From Saccharibacillus endophyticus (GTDB taxonomy: Bacteria; Bacillota; Bacilli; Paenibacillales; Paenibacillaceae), in the NCBI RefSeq assembly GCF_013185185.1, contig NZ_JAAZWE010000010.1:21937-85936 (forward strand): DNA of 64,000 nt. Reading direction: 5' to 3'. Positions 49,301 through 58,849 of this stretch are shown in pieces (within the stretch, counting starts at the first letter, position 1; each line of letters begins with the position of its first letter). Both the position numbers and the translations under genes were made by a program. The notes beneath the pieces were generated by a model that did not search any database, was not told where the DNA came from, and saw nothing but the letters and a program-made list of their open reading frames with translations.

Positions 49301-50772
49301 CTTCGGCTTCGTTTGCGGGCAGCACGCTTACGCTCAAATTAGGAAGCGATCTGCGAGCCGGGCAAAGCGTCACGCTCTCGTACATGCCGGGAGTCAACCC
49401 GCTGAAAAACGTATCCGGCACGCAGGTGATCGGCTTCAACCGGATGGCCGTGCAGAATTTGACCGGCACGACAACTTCCACAGATCCGACCACGAACCCG
49501 ACTACGGACGGTTCGGTACTGCCTGCTTCTGATTTCGGAAAAGAGATGCTGCTGATGGAGCGTACAGGAGCGACGTCTTCCGACGCCTCTACGACATTCA
49601 ATACCAATACGCATCGGTATACGATCAATGCGGCCGCGCTCAAAGGTGCGTTGGACACGGCTTTTGCGCGCAGCGCGAAAAACGGAGCGGTCGTTTTCGA
49701 GGTTCCGGATGCCGAAAACGCCGGACTCGTCACAATTCCGATCCAACCTTTGAAAGATGCCTACGCGCAGCGAAACGGAATGTCGTTTGCGGTACGTTTT
49801 AAAGACATGGTCTATGAACTTCCGTTATCTTCGTTAAGCAGCGTGTCCGGCGGTACGGATTCGCAGTTGACGGTGCAGATCGAAAGCCTGCCGACAACTT
49901 CGTTGAGCCGCACGATTACGATGTTGAGCGACGCCAATGCGCAGATGTTAAGCAATCCGGTCGATATTCAGACTTTGATCAGTACGACCAGCGGCATTTA
50001 TTCGTCGTCTGAGGCAACAGGGATTCAAGGCAACTACCGGATGAAACTGAACGTGAATGCTCCGGCTTCCCGGACATCGGTGGTATACTTTGACGGCAAT
50101 TCGACTTCGCCGACGTTCACGCCCAGCAAATCGGCCTCCCAGACAGCCGGAATGCTGCTGACGGGTTCGTTCGCGGGAAGCCGGACTTTGATTCCGGTGA
50201 ACTCGACCACGACGGTTTCCGGCGTTAACGGGCACTGGTCGCAAGGAACCGTAAACGAGATGGGCGCCAAATACGTGCTTAGCCCGAGTTTGACGAGTTC
50301 GTTTGCGCCGAAAGCTGCTATTACGCGGGGAGAGTTTGCCGAGCTGATTAGCCGCGGTCTGGGCCTGAGCAACGATGCGGTAGCCGCGTCCGTATTCAGC
50401 GATATCGGGTACAGCAAAGTGCCGATCGGCTCGATCGGAGCCGCGGTCAAAGCCGGCATCGTGACGGGTTATCCGGACGGAAGCTTCAAACCCGGTGCTT
50501 CGATTACGCGCGAAGAAATGGCGATCATGATGGTGCGCGCGCTGAACTATGCGGGAACGGACGTGTCTTTGAGCAGCAGCACTAATCAGGTTTTATCTTC
50601 GTTTAAAGATCGAGCCAATATTCGATATACCGACGAAGCGGCCAAAGCCGTTCAAGCCGGAGTCATCCAAGGCGCAACGGGCGGGAAGTTCAATCCGAAA
50701 GGAAACGCCACTAAATCGGAATCCGTCGTCATGCTTTCGCGTGTGCTGCAAAAAGCAGGATATTTGAACTAA
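46336..50772 (+). CDS. Giant SLH-domain surface protein with Ig-like repeats
   Basis: A 1478-residue exported protein. The signal peptide is about residues 1-38. Five modules of about 115 residues (roughly 45-640) resemble Big_5/SbsA-type Ig-like domains, each with a GVxxxSxLxLTFS phrase. About four shorter modules (roughly 645-1040) end in VSYxPGxxPLxDxxGN, like SwmB repeats. A spacer with a TTSTDPTTNPTTD linker follows, and three SLH units close the protein (about 1290-1478: TRGEF, TREEM, TKSES). ATG 46336 has GGGGAGGAGAGG upstream. Likely an adhesin, a sheath or a wall scaffold; no enzyme motif was found. Confidence 0.88.
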   Translation: MKNKIALGMASLMLINTLMPAAWGTLTGEQGSYVASAATVEAAASVKTYSPASKGQNVSLTPGLLVTFDRQVELASGAGAKKFTLFKQSDNTPVVTFNGQSLQFQGDGTQVVLPVDKLKLAANTGYYILADAGILTPVLTDAEKQQAVAAAPWTGITNALTWTFKTGAEADTTDPDLVNTTPVNNAIGVKADSKLGLTFTEAVIAGEGVVTLKEIDPSQPNSAAPITIPVLSTMVTGLGTANVTIDPSQTGLKPGFRYEAHIDANVFTDLSGRFYPKAIDWSFRTESANNVPPTVQTRSPQNGLSGANTAGTLSITFSEPVTPNKGTEAQPNQGGVSIYRLNDGKLIQTLTPSEFTMDSETGTKASAAYKGLERNTTYYVLAGADTFRDLDGTSFAGIATSRDWTFTTTGDALALNTLNPAAGTVGVTAGSNLQLTFSRNVYPNSGAGDIRIRRNDGVTDTLTIGSGRITGGGTNTVTLSPTTPLAVGYTYTVEIPAGLFGDSEGNAYPKSGQPLSWSFSTTTNNTLLQVYSMTPVDRSTGVSVESKPSIRFNRSVTLSGTGITLYRNGGAKIEADVSVNTANTTEVVISPKEKLAAGTFYYIDLENGSVRDRANDGISFAGLKGSTSWSFQTAASDTALPTVQSAKLDSPTLIRLTYNKSLNASQTPLLSSYTVWVNGEKRVPGSVYISGDSLYLRLDTGVAVGQDVKVSYDPGVRPLVDTSGNAAASLASYTVSNGIDSAMPKPKEGTVYGSMVTLIFENGLKTPASQASGQFTVTVDGRAYNVRSLTSSSQALLLYLDSSVPDGAVVKVGYSPNGAPLQDYLGQNISAFSDFGVRNLLDTRPPEFVNAEVAGTELILNYNEALRTDAVPTNSQFSVLSGGSPVYVNAVKIEGSKVRLTLASSLIANGNITVSYVPGTLKLTDLNGNAAGYLNLQPVGAASGTSGIRTATGSGGQIAVTFTGSLYTPDESAFRQFSVTADNNAVEVTSASFAGSTLTLKLGSDLRAGQSVTLSYMPGVNPLKNVSGTQVIGFNRMAVQNLTGTTTSTDPTTNPTTDGSVLPASDFGKEMLLMERTGATSSDASTTFNTNTHRYTINAAALKGALDTAFARSAKNGAVVFEVPDAENAGLVTIPIQPLKDAYAQRNGMSFAVRFKDMVYELPLSSLSSVSGGTDSQLTVQIESLPTTSLSRTITMLSDANAQMLSNPVDIQTLISTTSGIYSSSEATGIQGNYRMKLNVNAPASRTSVVYFDGNSTSPTFTPSKSASQTAGMLLTGSFAGSRTLIPVNSTTTVSGVNGHWSQGTVNEMGAKYVLSPSLTSSFAPKAAITRGEFAELISRGLGLSNDAVAASVFSDIGYSKVPIGSIGAAVKAGIVTGYPDGSFKPGASITREEMAIMMVRALNYAGTDVSLSSSTNQVLSSFKDRANIRYTDEAAKAVQAGVIQGATGGKFNPKGNATKSESVVMLSRVLQKAGYLN

Positions 50773-50840
50773 CCAACTAAATAATTCCAAAGAACCAGTT
50801 CGCCTAGTCCTCCTCGCTCAGACTTTTTCGAACTATACAC

Positions 50841-50886
50841 AAAAGCGATCATTTCTTCAAATTATTTGGTGAAATGATCGCTTTTT
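50841..50886 (+). terminator. Terminator of the giant SLH gene
   Basis: AAAAGCGATCATTTC and GAAATGATCGCTTTT form a perfect 15-bp stem with a 15-nt AT-rich loop, ending in T residues. The following 180 bp contain TACAAT (50981-50986), a likely -10 for the next gene. Confidence 0.95.
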
Positions 50887-51066
50887 CTCTTTTCATTTTG
50901 CGGAAGTGAGGTAGAATGGTTTATTGTAGTTTGTTTTTTTGTCGAATTTGCAGGAACTTTTGCGCGTCGTTTCAGTCTATTACAATAGTGGCGTATATTG
51001 GCCTCGCATGGATTAGTCATACATACGCGAACGAATCTGTACAGATAGGGAGCGAAACCGAACATC

Positions 51067-53754
51067 ATGAATAAGCAGGGCAAAAAGATAGGGAAAAAGT
51101 GGATGGTTGCCGTATTGGCCGGAGCCTTGGTCGTGCAGCCGCTCGCTGTTCCGGGCTGGGGAGCGTTGACGGGAGTGCACGCGGCTTCTGCGGCGGCAGC
51201 CGTTTCCATCAACAAGACCAATGAAGAAATCATCACGTCCGGCGCGAATCTGTTAACCTATAAATACTCCGTACCCCGTTCAGGCAAAACAGCGACCGGC
51301 CTGGCCAGCGTCATCCAGGTCGATCTGCAAAATCCGTACGTTAAGCTGGATGTCATGACCGGAAAAGGCGGTAAGTTCACCACGCTGCAAACCGTTAGCG
51401 GCATGGCCAAAGAAACCGATGCCGTAGCGGGCGTCAACGGCGATTATTTCAATACGGCGGCCGAAGGAGCTCCGATGGGAGCGCAAGTCTCGAACGGCGT
51501 GCTGATGTCCAGCCCGTCCGAGCTCAAAGGGATGTATGCGTTCGGCGTGACCAAAGACCGCAAGCCGGTGATCGACCAGTACGATTTTTCCGGTACGGTT
51601 AAGTCGGATGGCGGACAAGCGTTCGACCTGGCGGGAATCAATCTGGTCTCGTACAGTCCGGAGCCGAACGGCGGCTACAGCCACGTCGATGCGATGTACA
51701 TCTACACGGACGCCTGGGGCAACGCGGAACGTCCGAAGAACAGCGCGACGATCCCTTCCGAGGCTTTGGTGGAAAACGGTGTCGTCACGAAAGTGTCGCT
51801 GAACAAGGCTCTGGAAGGCAAAGTTCCGGAAGGCGCCTATATCCTGCGTGCGCACGGGAAAGCAGCGGCTTACATGAAAGCGAATCTGACCGTGGGCGCG
51901 CGCGTGCAGACGGACTACAGCCTGGTGTCCCGAACGACGGGGCAAAAGCTTGATCCGGCTTCGCTTGAAGTCATGATCGGCGGCCACACCATTCTGGTCG
52001 ATAACGGCAAAGCCGCGTCGTTTTCCCGCAATGTCGACTCGATCGGCGGCTATCGGGCGCGCACGGCGTTGGGCTACTCGCAAAGCGGGCGTTATGCGTA
52101 CATTGTGACGGTTCAAGACAACGACGGCAGCAGCGGCATGTCCTTGACCGAGCTTCAGGGCTTCATGACGAGCCTGGGCATTTGGAAAGGCATCAACCTG
52201 GACGGAGGCGGCTCGACCACGATGGTGTCGCGTCCGCTCGGCGAAGAACAGGCGCAGCTCACGTTCACGACCGAATACGGCGGTCAGACGCAGCGCAGCG
52301 TCGTGAACGGGTTGGGCGTGTACACGACGGCTCCGGAAGGCAAGCTCAAAGGCTTTGCGGTAAGCGGCAAAACGCAGTTGTTGATCGGAGAAACGGCCAA
52401 CTACAGCGTGAAGGGCTATGATACCTACTATAATCCGATCGCGGCGGCGAATATCAATCCGTCGTGGAAATCGAGCAATTCGAATGTCGTTTGGAACGGC
52501 AGCACATTGACGGCGAAAAAAGCAGGCACGGCCACGTTGACGGCGACCAGCAGCGGAGTCAGCTCGACGCTTCAGGTTGAAGTGCTGGGTGCCGATTCCC
52601 TCTCGTCTTTGAATCTGGGAGCAGCAACGGCGTCGCTTAAGGCAGGTACCGTCGTTCCGTTGTCCGTAACCGCGACTTTGAAATCCGGCAGTACGGTCAG
52701 CATTGATCCGTCCGCGCTGGATTGGGAGTTCGTCGGCTTCAAGGGAAGCATCAAGGACGGGTCGTTGAACGTGACGTCCGTGAACAGCGGAGCGAAAGTC
52801 GGTTACGCGATTGCCAGCTACGAAGGCTTCAAGACCATGCTGACGCTGGCCGATGTGCAGGAGACGGATTGGGAAACCTTCGAAAATGTGGCCTACGGCT
52901 TGTCGTTTACGGGCAGCCCGTCCGCGGTAACCGGCAAAGTGCAGATCAAGTCGGGTACGGGTACGCATTCCGGTTCGAAGGTGCTGCGCCTCGATTATGA
53001 TACAACGGCAGGGACAGGCAATAAATATGCGTACATCAACCTGAACGGCTCGTCGGGCAAAACGCTCCCGTCGGGTGCAAGCGCGCTGAGCCTGGACGTG
53101 TTGGGCGATAATAGCTACAACTGGCTCCGGGCCGAGGTCGTCGGCCCAGACGGCAAGACCGTTTACGTCGATCTGGCGAAGAGCCTGAACTTTACCGGTT
53201 GGAAAACGCTTAGTGTGAACCTCAATCAATATGGTACAATTGCGTATCCGGCCAAAGTCAAACGAATTTATGTCGTGAATTTGGCGGAAGGACAGGATGA
53301 ACGTTCCGCAAGCGGCTTCGTGGAAATCGATAACATCAAGACGACCTCGCCGGCGGACGCGGGTTCGTTGGGTCTTCCGTCAGGCGTGAACGCCAAGATG
53401 ACGGTCGGTTCCAAAACGCTGCTGACGAACGGCAAAGCAAGCACGATGGATGTATCGCCCGTCGTGCGCAGCGGAGTCACTTACCTTCCGGTCAAATACA
53501 TCACGGATGCGTTCGGAGGAACGTCGGGTTGGGAAGCCAAAACCGGTTCAATCTCGATTCGGCGCGGAGATCAGCTTCTTGTATTAAATTTGAATAAAAA
53601 GGACTATATTCTAAACGGAAAACGCAAAACTTCCGATTCGGCCACGATAAGTGTGTCAAATAGGACTTTAGTCCCTGTAAGGCTGGTTTCCGAGCAGCTT
53701 GGATTGCTTGTAAAATGGGAACAAGAAACGAAGACTGTGACTATCGAGTCATGA
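51067..53754 (+). CDS. Secreted phosphodiester glycosidase-family protein
   Basis: An 895-residue exported protein with a signal peptide of about 40 residues. Residues 70-380 form a phosphodiester glycosidase (NAGPA-like) domain, with VNGDYFNTAAEGAPMG and INLDGGGSTTMVS as its key motifs; such domains uncover or cut sugar-phosphodiester bonds. Then come a bacterial Ig-like (Big_2) domain (about 430-520), a beta-rich domain (600-760) and a C-terminal copper amine oxidase-N-like wall module (770-895: VGSKTLLTNGKAS, LVPVRLVSEQLGL). Its target could be phosphodiester-linked wall polymers made by the TagO-TagA-CsaB pathway, an inference from location. Confidence 0.88.
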   Translation: MNKQGKKIGKKWMVAVLAGALVVQPLAVPGWGALTGVHAASAAAAVSINKTNEEIITSGANLLTYKYSVPRSGKTATGLASVIQVDLQNPYVKLDVMTGKGGKFTTLQTVSGMAKETDAVAGVNGDYFNTAAEGAPMGAQVSNGVLMSSPSELKGMYAFGVTKDRKPVIDQYDFSGTVKSDGGQAFDLAGINLVSYSPEPNGGYSHVDAMYIYTDAWGNAERPKNSATIPSEALVENGVVTKVSLNKALEGKVPEGAYILRAHGKAAAYMKANLTVGARVQTDYSLVSRTTGQKLDPASLEVMIGGHTILVDNGKAASFSRNVDSIGGYRARTALGYSQSGRYAYIVTVQDNDGSSGMSLTELQGFMTSLGIWKGINLDGGGSTTMVSRPLGEEQAQLTFTTEYGGQTQRSVVNGLGVYTTAPEGKLKGFAVSGKTQLLIGETANYSVKGYDTYYNPIAAANINPSWKSSNSNVVWNGSTLTAKKAGTATLTATSSGVSSTLQVEVLGADSLSSLNLGAATASLKAGTVVPLSVTATLKSGSTVSIDPSALDWEFVGFKGSIKDGSLNVTSVNSGAKVGYAIASYEGFKTMLTLADVQETDWETFENVAYGLSFTGSPSAVTGKVQIKSGTGTHSGSKVLRLDYDTTAGTGNKYAYINLNGSSGKTLPSGASALSLDVLGDNSYNWLRAEVVGPDGKTVYVDLAKSLNFTGWKTLSVNLNQYGTIAYPAKVKRIYVVNLAEGQDERSASGFVEIDNIKTTSPADAGSLGLPSGVNAKMTVGSKTLLTNGKASTMDVSPVVRSGVTYLPVKYITDAFGGTSGWEAKTGSISIRRGDQLLVLNLNKKDYILNGKRKTSDSATISVSNRTLVPVRLVSEQLGLLVKWEQETKTVTIES

Positions 53755-53808
53755 TACGATAGGTTCTGAACGATCACCTGTTTGACGATAAGGTGAACGC
53801 CGGAGAGA

Positions 53809-55023
53809 ATGGAGTCGATTTTGCCCGTGGATTTCCAAGCGGATGCTTTGAACCGAGTCATCAAAAATACCATCCAAGTCGTCGAAGACAGCAAGTATCA
53901 AATTTTTGAGATATTGGACCAGTCCCGCGCCGAACTCAACTCGCTCACCGCAGAACTGCAGAAGGTTATCAAGGAAACTTCGGACACGGCCGACATGGTC
54001 GATGATCTCGAAGGGAAATTCCGTCTTTCCCGTATCCGGCTCACGGAAGTGAGTCGGGATTTCGTTAAATATACGGAGAATGATATTCGGCAGGCCTATG
54101 AGCGGGCCACGCAGTTCCAATTGGAACTTTCGGTGTATAGGGAAAAAGAAGCTTATTTGCGAGCCCGTCGAGACGAGCTTCATCTTCGCGTGCGCAATGC
54201 CACGAGTTCGATCGAGCGCGCCGAGGCGCTGGGTTCGCAAATGAGTGTCGTCACCGAATATTTGTCCGGCGGAGAAGTCGGACAAGCAACCAAAATGTTG
54301 GAATCCGCAAAAACCCGCCAGATGGTCGGCTTGAAAATCATTCTGGCTCAGGAAGAAGAACGTAAACGCATTTCCAGGGAAATTCATGACGGTCCGGCGC
54401 AACTAATGGCTAATATGGCGCTCCGGACCGAAATCGTCGAACGCATGCTGGGCAAGCAGGATTACGGCCGCGTTCAAGAAGAAGTGGCGGATCTCAAAAA
54501 GCAGGTGCGTTTCAGCCTGGAAGAGATTCGCAAAGTCATTTTCAATCTCCGACCGATGGCGCTTGACGACCTCGGATTGATTCCGACGCTTCGCAAGTAC
54601 ACGCGCGACTACGAGGAAAAAAACCGGATTCGCACCGTATTCGAGACGAGGGGCAAAGAGTATCGGCTCTCTTCCGCCATGGAGGCTGCCGTCTTCCGCT
54701 TGATTCAGGAGGCGCTCACCAATGCGGCCAAGCACGGAGACCCTACTCATGTCGTCGTCGAGATCGCCTACCAGACGCAGCTTGTCAAAATCTCGATTCG
54801 GGATAACGGACGCGGCTTTAACATGGATATCTTGGAACAAAAGGCGAACCAGCATGCGCACTTCGGTTTGATTGGAATGCGGGAAAGAGTCGAGCTGCTT
54901 GAGGGACGAATGGAGATCGAATCAGCCGAGAATCAAGGAACCAAAATCGTGATCCATATCCCGACGAATGTAGAAAATGGAAAGGGGTATGAAGATGGAG
55001 AGCATGAACTCGGAACAACCTAA
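53809..55023 (+). CDS. degS: Two-component sensor histidine kinase DegS
   Basis: A cytoplasmic kinase that phosphorylates and dephosphorylates DegU. It has no membrane helix, as in Bacillus DegS. Residues 1-170 form a long coiled-coil sensor region. The HisKA_3 phospho-acceptor is His193 in ISREIHDGPAQLMANM, and the ATPase part has DNGRGFNM and FGLIGMRERVELLEG. ATG 53809 is given as start although GGAGAG sits directly against it; TTG 53821 (MPVDFQADALN) has better spacing and is a real alternative. It overlaps degU by 29 bp. Confidence 0.95.
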   Translation: MESILPVDFQADALNRVIKNTIQVVEDSKYQIFEILDQSRAELNSLTAELQKVIKETSDTADMVDDLEGKFRLSRIRLTEVSRDFVKYTENDIRQAYERATQFQLELSVYREKEAYLRARRDELHLRVRNATSSIERAEALGSQMSVVTEYLSGGEVGQATKMLESAKTRQMVGLKIILAQEEERKRISREIHDGPAQLMANMALRTEIVERMLGKQDYGRVQEEVADLKKQVRFSLEEIRKVIFNLRPMALDDLGLIPTLRKYTRDYEEKNRIRTVFETRGKEYRLSSAMEAAVFRLIQEALTNAAKHGDPTHVVVEIAYQTQLVKISIRDNGRGFNMDILEQKANQHAHFGLIGMRERVELLEGRMEIESAENQGTKIVIHIPTNVENGKGYEDGEHELGTT

Positions 55024-55720
55024 AATTAAAGTGCTTTTGGCTGACGATCACCAATTGTTCCGTGAAGGATTGAAAAGGATTTTGAACATGGAGGACGATA
55101 TCGAGGTTATCGGGGAGTGCAGCGACGGCATTCAGGTGCTGGAATTCTGCAACGCCTACAGACCCGACGTCATCCTGATGGACATCAACATGCCCAACGA
55201 GAACGGCGTGGAAGCTACGGCGAAACTCCGCGAGATTTTCCCGGACATCAAAGTCATCATGCTGTCGATTCACGACGATGAAAGCTATGTCTTCGAGACG
55301 CTGCGCAAGGGAGCCAGCGGTTATCTCTTGAAAGACATGGAAGCGGAGTCGCTGATCAACGCGATCCGCAGCGTAGCGGCCGGCCACGCTTATATTCATC
55401 CCAAAGTGACGGGCAAACTGATTCAACAGCTTCAACGCATGACGTTCGTTAACGAACGCGGCGCCATGTTCGAAGGCGTGCAAGACGAAGAAGCCGGCGT
55501 TAAGTTCATCGGCGGCGAAGACAACCCGCTTACGCGCCGCGAAGCTGAAGTGCTGCGTCTGATGTCCGAAGGCAAAAGCAACAAAGCCATCGGAGAATTC
55601 TTGTTCATCAGCGAGAAAACGGTTAAAAACCACGTCAGCAGCATTCTGCAAAAGATGGAAGTCGAAGACCGGACGCAGGCCGTCATCAACGCAATCAAGA
55701 TGGGCTGGGTTACGCTGTAA
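54995..55720 (+). CDS. degU: Response regulator DegU
   Basis: The transcription factor for degradative enzymes, motility and competence control. Its 241 residues comprise a receiver domain (Asp63 in PDVILMDINMPN), a linker of about 40 residues and a LuxR-type helix-turn-helix (LTRREAEVLRLMSEGKSNKA, then SEKTVKNHVSSIL). ATG 54995 is preferred among four close in-frame ATGs because AAAGGGG at 54981-54987 is 7 nt away. In Bacillus the degS-degU pair also lies near the comF-flg-hag block, which DegU helps control. Confidence 0.96.
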   Translation: MESMNSEQPKIKVLLADDHQLFREGLKRILNMEDDIEVIGECSDGIQVLEFCNAYRPDVILMDINMPNENGVEATAKLREIFPDIKVIMLSIHDDESYVFETLRKGASGYLLKDMEAESLINAIRSVAAGHAYIHPKVTGKLIQQLQRMTFVNERGAMFEGVQDEEAGVKFIGGEDNPLTRREAEVLRLMSEGKSNKAIGEFLFISEKTVKNHVSSILQKMEVEDRTQAVINAIKMGWVTL

Positions 55721-55911
55721 GCAACGCCTTCATTTTACGGACGAAAGTAGGGAATTGACGCTCGTGTTTCCTAGTGCGTTGTCTCCGTCTCATACCCAAC
55801 ACATCAAGCAGCTCTGCAAACAGGTTGAGACAGCGTAACGGGACCGATCTTGCGAAAAGCAGGGTTCGGGAAAAGTTAGTAAGTGAAGAAAATAACGTAT
55901 TATCAGGAATG

Positions 55912-55960
55912 AAGCACACTCCTTATACGCTCGCAAGAGCGCAAAGGGTGTGCTTTTTTT
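55912..55960 (+). terminator. Terminator between degU and comFA
   Basis: AAGCACAC-T-CCTT and AAAGG-G-TGTGCTT enclose an inner GCTC-GCAA-GAGC hairpin, followed by seven T residues. The 190 bp before it (55721-55911) hold no gene. A GTCTCA/TGAGAC inverted repeat is present. Confidence 0.92.
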
Positions 55961-55997
55961 ATTGAATTTTTCAAAAAAATTTATCGGAGGAACAGAA

Positions 55998-58052
55998 ATG
56001 AAAGCAGGGGTATATATTGCCGGACATGCGAAGAAACGGAGCTGGTATGTGTCGCTGGATTTGAATGTGGATCGATGCTGGTGGGGACTGCAACAAGCAA
56101 GAGGGACAGAATCGGTATTTTTTCGTCTCGTTTCCCGGGGAATGCCCCTGCAATGGGCGACGGCATTGGCGGCGCTCCAACTTGACGCGCATATTCCGGC
56201 TTGGACAAATTCCGACTGGAGCCGGCATATCCGTTCTGGTTTGGCCGAAGTGCTGAACGCGGAAGATCTGGCCTCTTTTGAGCATTTATCGGGTATTGCG
56301 GAGTCCGATGAAGCGCAAGATACGGCAATGCCTGTTCTTGGAAGCCCATTAAATGAAGCAACAGCGTCGACTTGGCTTAGAGAGTTGCATGATTCCGCAA
56401 AACGATTGACTGAAGGGTTGAACGGGAGGTCGCTGCTTGGGGGAGAAGTAGAGTCCATGTTGAAGGAGCTGGATCCTGCTTCGGAAAAGCAATGGAGATC
56501 CGTCGCGCAGTTTGCGTATTTGCAAGGAACGATCAAGCTGGAGAACGCCGTGAAAACGAAGCCAAGAAGTGCTGCGGTTCGACAGGGTCTTAAAAATGCG
56601 TTTGGTTCGGGAAATGTGCTTGCTACAAAATCGGCCCATCAGTGCATGCGCTGCGGCAGTGCTGCCGGCGGAGGCCCCTGCGGTTCGTGCGGCTCGTCCG
56701 ATTGCGCGAGATGCGAGGCTTGCCGCGCGCTTGGGAGAAGCCGTTCCTGCGAGGTGTTGGTATCAAGGTTGCAGCAAAAGGATGACGCAGCATCAGATCA
56801 AGGCATATTAAGAAGGGAGAAAGTAACACAAACAGACCTGCGGGCAAGACTGACGTATTGGAATCTTAGCCCGGCGCAGGCCGAAGCCTCCGAACAAGCC
56901 GTGCATTTTCTGGAATCGCCGATCGGGACGTCCCGATCGGCTGCCACCAAACCCATGAAGCAACGACGCATTTTTCATGTAGCCATGCAGTCCGACGCCA
57001 AAAGATCCGATACATCCGGCTACGCCGCACAAGATCCAAGCAGCCGATTTCTGCTTTGGGCAGTAACCGGAGCGGGCAAGACAGAGATGTTGTTTCCGTT
57101 AATCGAACAGGTTCGCAGTCAGGGCGGTCGCGTGCTGGTCGCTACGCCCCGGCGTGACGTCGTATTGGAGCTGGCTCCGCGTCTGCGCAAAGCTTTTCCC
57201 GGTGAAACGCTGGTCGCCCTGTATGGAGGCAGCGAAGAGCGATGGCGGCGCGGAGGAGTAACATTGGCGACCACGCACCAGGTGCTGAGGTTTGTGCATG
57301 CGTTCGATTTGGTCGTCATTGACGAGCTGGACGCTTTTCCTTTTCACGGCGATCCCATGCTGGCTTACGCCGCGGAACGCTGCCGGGCAGTCGACGGGAG
57401 AACCGTTTATCTGTCAGCCACTCCGCCCAAGGAACTGCAGTCGCTGGTGCGCAAAGGGCATCTGGCCTGCGCGAAAGTGCCGGTCCGCTATCATCGTCAT
57501 CCGCTGCCTGTCCCGGTGCTGCTTCGTATGCGTTCATTGTCTGAATATTTGCGAAAAAAACGACTGCCGGATGTACTGCTGCGAAAATGGCGAGCATCGT
57601 TGGAGCGAGGAGCGCAGGTTTTTATTTTCGTGCCGAAGATCGCGTTCGCGGAGCCGCTGGCGGCGCTGCTGCGTCTTGCTTTTCCGGGAATTGCCGTCGG
57701 GGCGACTTCCTCGCAGGATGAAGGACGCGGAGGCAAAGTGGTATCTTTTCGGGCAACGGATTTGAGAATGCTGGTGACGACGACCATATTGGAAAGAGGG
57801 GTCACGGTTCCTCGCAGCGACGTCTATATTTTGGATGCGGACAGCGGGCTGTTCGACGAAGCGTCATTGGTTCAGATGGCAGGTCGCGCAGGGCGCTCGG
57901 CAGACGACCCCGCAGGCAGGGTCGTTTTTGCAGCAGTTCAGAAAACGAAAGCCCAGATCGGAGCCCGTCGCCAAATTCGCCGGATGAACCGATTGGCCCG
58001 GCCGTTTCTGCTGCCTCGGCATGCCCGAAAAAGCTCGGAGTCCAAGCGATGA
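55998..58052 (+). CDS. comFA: ComFA, DNA-translocase ATPase of competence
   Basis: A membrane-associated DEAD-type helicase that helps pull single-stranded DNA into competent cells. The 684 residues comprise an unconserved N-terminal 200 residues, a four-Cys-pair zinc cluster (about 216-251, CMRCG, CGSCG, CARCEAC), Walker A GAGKTE (358-363), the box II variant VVIDELDAF, SATPP, and helicase-C QMAGRAGRSADDPAGR. ATG 55998 has CGGAGG at 55985-55990. It overlaps comFC by 4 bp; comFB, present in Bacillus, is absent. No ComK box was recognised. Confidence 0.93.
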   Translation: MKAGVYIAGHAKKRSWYVSLDLNVDRCWWGLQQARGTESVFFRLVSRGMPLQWATALAALQLDAHIPAWTNSDWSRHIRSGLAEVLNAEDLASFEHLSGIAESDEAQDTAMPVLGSPLNEATASTWLRELHDSAKRLTEGLNGRSLLGGEVESMLKELDPASEKQWRSVAQFAYLQGTIKLENAVKTKPRSAAVRQGLKNAFGSGNVLATKSAHQCMRCGSAAGGGPCGSCGSSDCARCEACRALGRSRSCEVLVSRLQQKDDAASDQGILRREKVTQTDLRARLTYWNLSPAQAEASEQAVHFLESPIGTSRSAATKPMKQRRIFHVAMQSDAKRSDTSGYAAQDPSSRFLLWAVTGAGKTEMLFPLIEQVRSQGGRVLVATPRRDVVLELAPRLRKAFPGETLVALYGGSEERWRRGGVTLATTHQVLRFVHAFDLVVIDELDAFPFHGDPMLAYAAERCRAVDGRTVYLSATPPKELQSLVRKGHLACAKVPVRYHRHPLPVPVLLRMRSLSEYLRKKRLPDVLLRKWRASLERGAQVFIFVPKIAFAEPLAALLRLAFPGIAVGATSSQDEGRGGKVVSFRATDLRMLVTTTILERGVTVPRSDVYILDADSGLFDEASLVQMAGRAGRSADDPAGRVVFAAVQKTKAQIGARRQIRRMNRLARPFLLPRHARKSSESKR

Positions 58053-58843
58053 ATATCGGGGCATTATTGCGTACGTTGTTGATGCCGACCCGCGAGAGCT
58101 GTCTGGCATGCGGTCAGTCGGCCAAGCTTGGCATGATTCTTCCTCTGCTCTGCGAACGCTGCGCTAACCGGATTCCGTGGATTGTTAAGCCGCGCTGCCC
58201 GATATGCGGACGGGCGCAGGAATGTCCGGATTGCCGGCGTCCCGAAGCGGGAGCGAGAGCTTTTTCCATCAATCGCAGCGCCGTCCTCTATGATGCGACG
58301 ATGCGGGAGTGGATATCGGCGTACAAATACGGAGGAGCGGAACGGTTTGCGGAGCCTTTTTCGATCATGTTGGAGCAGGCTTACCTCCGGATGTGCCGTG
58401 AACGGTCCGCGGCGGGCGCGTGGCAAGCGGATCTGGTCACTTGGGTTCCCGTGAGCGCGGAGCGCCTTGAGGAAAGAGGGTTCAACCAAGCCGAGCTTGT
58501 TGCCCGCCGGTTGGCGAAACGTCTGAAGCTTCCGGCTTGCGACCTTTTGACGCGAAACGTGCACACGGGCAAGCAGAGCTTCAAGAGTCGGGCCGAACGT
58601 TTGCGGAATCTGGACGATGCTTTTTCCTTACTTCCTAATTTAGACCCCGGGGACTTTAAACAATGGGAAACAATAGGAAGCGCAAAACATCCCGGCGGGT
58701 CTTTTCCTATTCAGGTCCTGCTGGTGGACGACATTTATACGACGGGGACGACCGCAGCCGTGTGCGCTTCTGTGTTGAAAAGTTTGGAAAACGTTATAGA
58801 TCGACCCGTGCTCGTGTACAGCCTGACGCTTGCCCGCTCGTAA
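58049..58843 (+). CDS. comFC: ComFC, phosphoribosyltransferase-fold competence protein
   Basis: A 264-residue protein needed for DNA uptake, a partner of ComFA. An N-terminal zinc ribbon (CLACGQ, CERC, CPICGRAQECPDC, residues 11-60) precedes a type-I phosphoribosyltransferase domain with VLLVDDIYTTGTTAAVC (about 228-244). ATG 58049 overlaps the comFA stop (ATGA), so translation is coupled. Confidence 0.93.
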   Translation: MNIGALLRTLLMPTRESCLACGQSAKLGMILPLLCERCANRIPWIVKPRCPICGRAQECPDCRRPEAGARAFSINRSAVLYDATMREWISAYKYGGAERFAEPFSIMLEQAYLRMCRERSAAGAWQADLVTWVPVSAERLEERGFNQAELVARRLAKRLKLPACDLLTRNVHTGKQSFKSRAERLRNLDDAFSLLPNLDPGDFKQWETIGSAKHPGGSFPIQVLLVDDIYTTGTTAAVCASVLKSLENVIDRPVLVYSLTLARS

Positions 58844-58849
58844 AAGCGC

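Noticed and set aside
51280..53229. Long minus-strand open frames opposite real genes (also at 8512-9939, 18912-20534, 29769-31490 and 41631-43172)
   Set aside because: They mirror strongly coding plus-strand genes, are rich in Arg, His and Cys, and lack ribosome binding sites; they result from codon bias in the opposite strand.
55720..55911. TTGAGACAGCGT near 55827, resembling part of the palindromic element
   Set aside because: Only about 10 bases match, and the paired arms and other conserved blocks are missing.
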